Of a stretch of DNA of 6,649 nt, positions 6,157 to 6,649 are shown piece by piece. The position numbers and the translations under genes are program-made. The stretch is taken from the NCBI GenBank assembly GCA_017302755.1, contig JAFLCR010000129.1, positions 1 through 6,649 of the forward strand, given 5' to 3'. Source of the DNA: Alphaproteobacteria bacterium. Its GTDB lineage: Bacteria; Pseudomonadota; Alphaproteobacteria; Rickettsiales; JAFLCR01. The notes beneath the pieces were generated by a model that did not search any database, had not been told where the DNA came from, and saw only the letters and a program-made list of their open reading frames with translations. Every line of letters begins with the position of its first letter. Positions within the stretch are counted from its first letter, which is position 1.

Positions 6157-6649
6157 ATGCCGGCTCCACGTGATGGCGGTCGAGCAATTGCCGGGTTGCT
6201 TCCACGGCCTGCAACAGCGGTTTTTTCTCGGCGCTGCGCAGCACCAGGCTGGTGCCCACGCGCCCGTCGCGGAAAAAAGGATAGCTGCCGATTTCCACTT
6301 CCGTGAAACGCGCCTGGATCGCGCCCAGTTCGGCGGCAATCTGCCCTTCCCCCACCCAGCCGCTGATCGTCACGCTTTCCACCGGCGTGCCGCCGCGCAA
6401 ACCCGGCTTGAGGGAGGCAAACATCGCCCGGCAGATGCTGGGAACACCCGCAAGCACGTGTACATTGCCGATCCTGAACCCGGGCGCGAGGCTAACCGGA
6501 TTGTCGATAAGCACCGCCCCCTCTGGCACGTCAGCCATGCGCAGTCGGGCATCGTTGATTTTTTCCTTGTAATAATCCCGAAGCAGCCGTTCCGCCTCTG
6601 GATGACGGATGACCTTCACCCCAAAAGCGCAGGCCACGCAGGACGTGGT
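6155..6649 (-). CDS. CinA-type competence/damage-inducible protein A, MoCF-like domain (5'-truncated)
   Basis: The 164 visible residues are the C-terminal part of a MoCF_biosynth (molybdopterin-binding fold) protein of the CinA N-domain type (COG1058). The frame is open to the window edge; the GTG at 6637 lies inside conserved sequence (TTSCVACAFGV aligns with the CinA DDxTxDxVAxAFG region), so it is not the start. Other supporting segments are NPVSLAPGF, NVHVLAGVPSICRAMF and, near the end, IGSYPFFRDGRVGTSLVLR. The last two are typical of the roughly 250-residue stand-alone version in alphaproteobacteria. The C-terminal amidohydrolase domain of classical CinA (NMN deamidase activity) is absent: the gene stops at 6155. 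The biochemical role of the stand-alone domain is unclear; proposals include nucleotide or ADP-ribose-type pyrophosphatase activity. It converges on the beta-barrel gene and shares its terminator. Confidence 0.88.
   Translation of the reverse strand, partial: TTSCVACAFGVKVIRHPEAERLLRDYYKEKINDARLRMADVPEGAVLIDNPVSLAPGFRIGNVHVLAGVPSICRAMFASLKPGLRGGTPVESVTISGWVGEGQIAAELGAIQARFTEVEIGSYPFFRDGRVGTSLVLRSAEKKPLLQAVEATRQLLDRHHVEPA

Overview
The window is GC-rich and gene-dense. It carries ordinary chromosomal genes and most likely comes from an alphaproteobacterium. This placement is an inference from the RlpA sequence style, the slt/dapA/smpB neighbourhood and a stand-alone CinA-type domain; I cannot name a genus. 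There is no sign of a mobile element, tRNA or rRNA gene, CRISPR array or phage gene. Six genes and one clear terminator can be supported. Two genes run off the edges: the MltB-like gene on the left and the CinA-like gene on the right.

Left half (1-3827), cell-wall remodelling. A 5'-truncated MltB-family lytic transglycosylase is followed after 2 bases by rlpA, a lipoprotein with a double-psi beta-barrel and a SPOR domain. The two look like one operon on the + strand. A full-length Slt-type soluble lytic transglycosylase lies convergently on the - strand, and its stop codon overlaps that of rlpA. Three structurally unrelated families of peptidoglycan-cleaving lytic transglycosylases therefore sit side by side, all with their key residues intact.

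Middle (3828-5312). A 125-base divergent spacer separates slt from dapA (4-hydroxy-tetrahydrodipicolinate synthase, the step committed to diaminopimelate and lysine). The dapA 3' end overlaps the smpB start by 23 bases, so the trans-translation factor SmpB is probably co-transcribed and translationally coupled. DapA supplies the diaminopimelate pathway and the three transglycosylases cut the finished wall, so the first four genes share a peptidoglycan theme.

Right (5313-6649). A 178-base spacer leads to a small secreted eight-stranded outer-membrane beta-barrel protein with a GTG start and a strong Shine-Dalgarno sequence. A strong hairpin terminator follows, and it can work in both directions. 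A convergent CinA/MoCF-type (competence/damage-inducible protein A) domain gene on the - strand is cut by the window edge.

I looked for an undescribed system and did not find one. The more unusual points are the clustering of three transglycosylase families, the overlapping convergent stop codons, the dapA/smpB overlap and the unassigned beta-barrel protein. Long antisense open frames opposite several genes are codon-aligned shadows.
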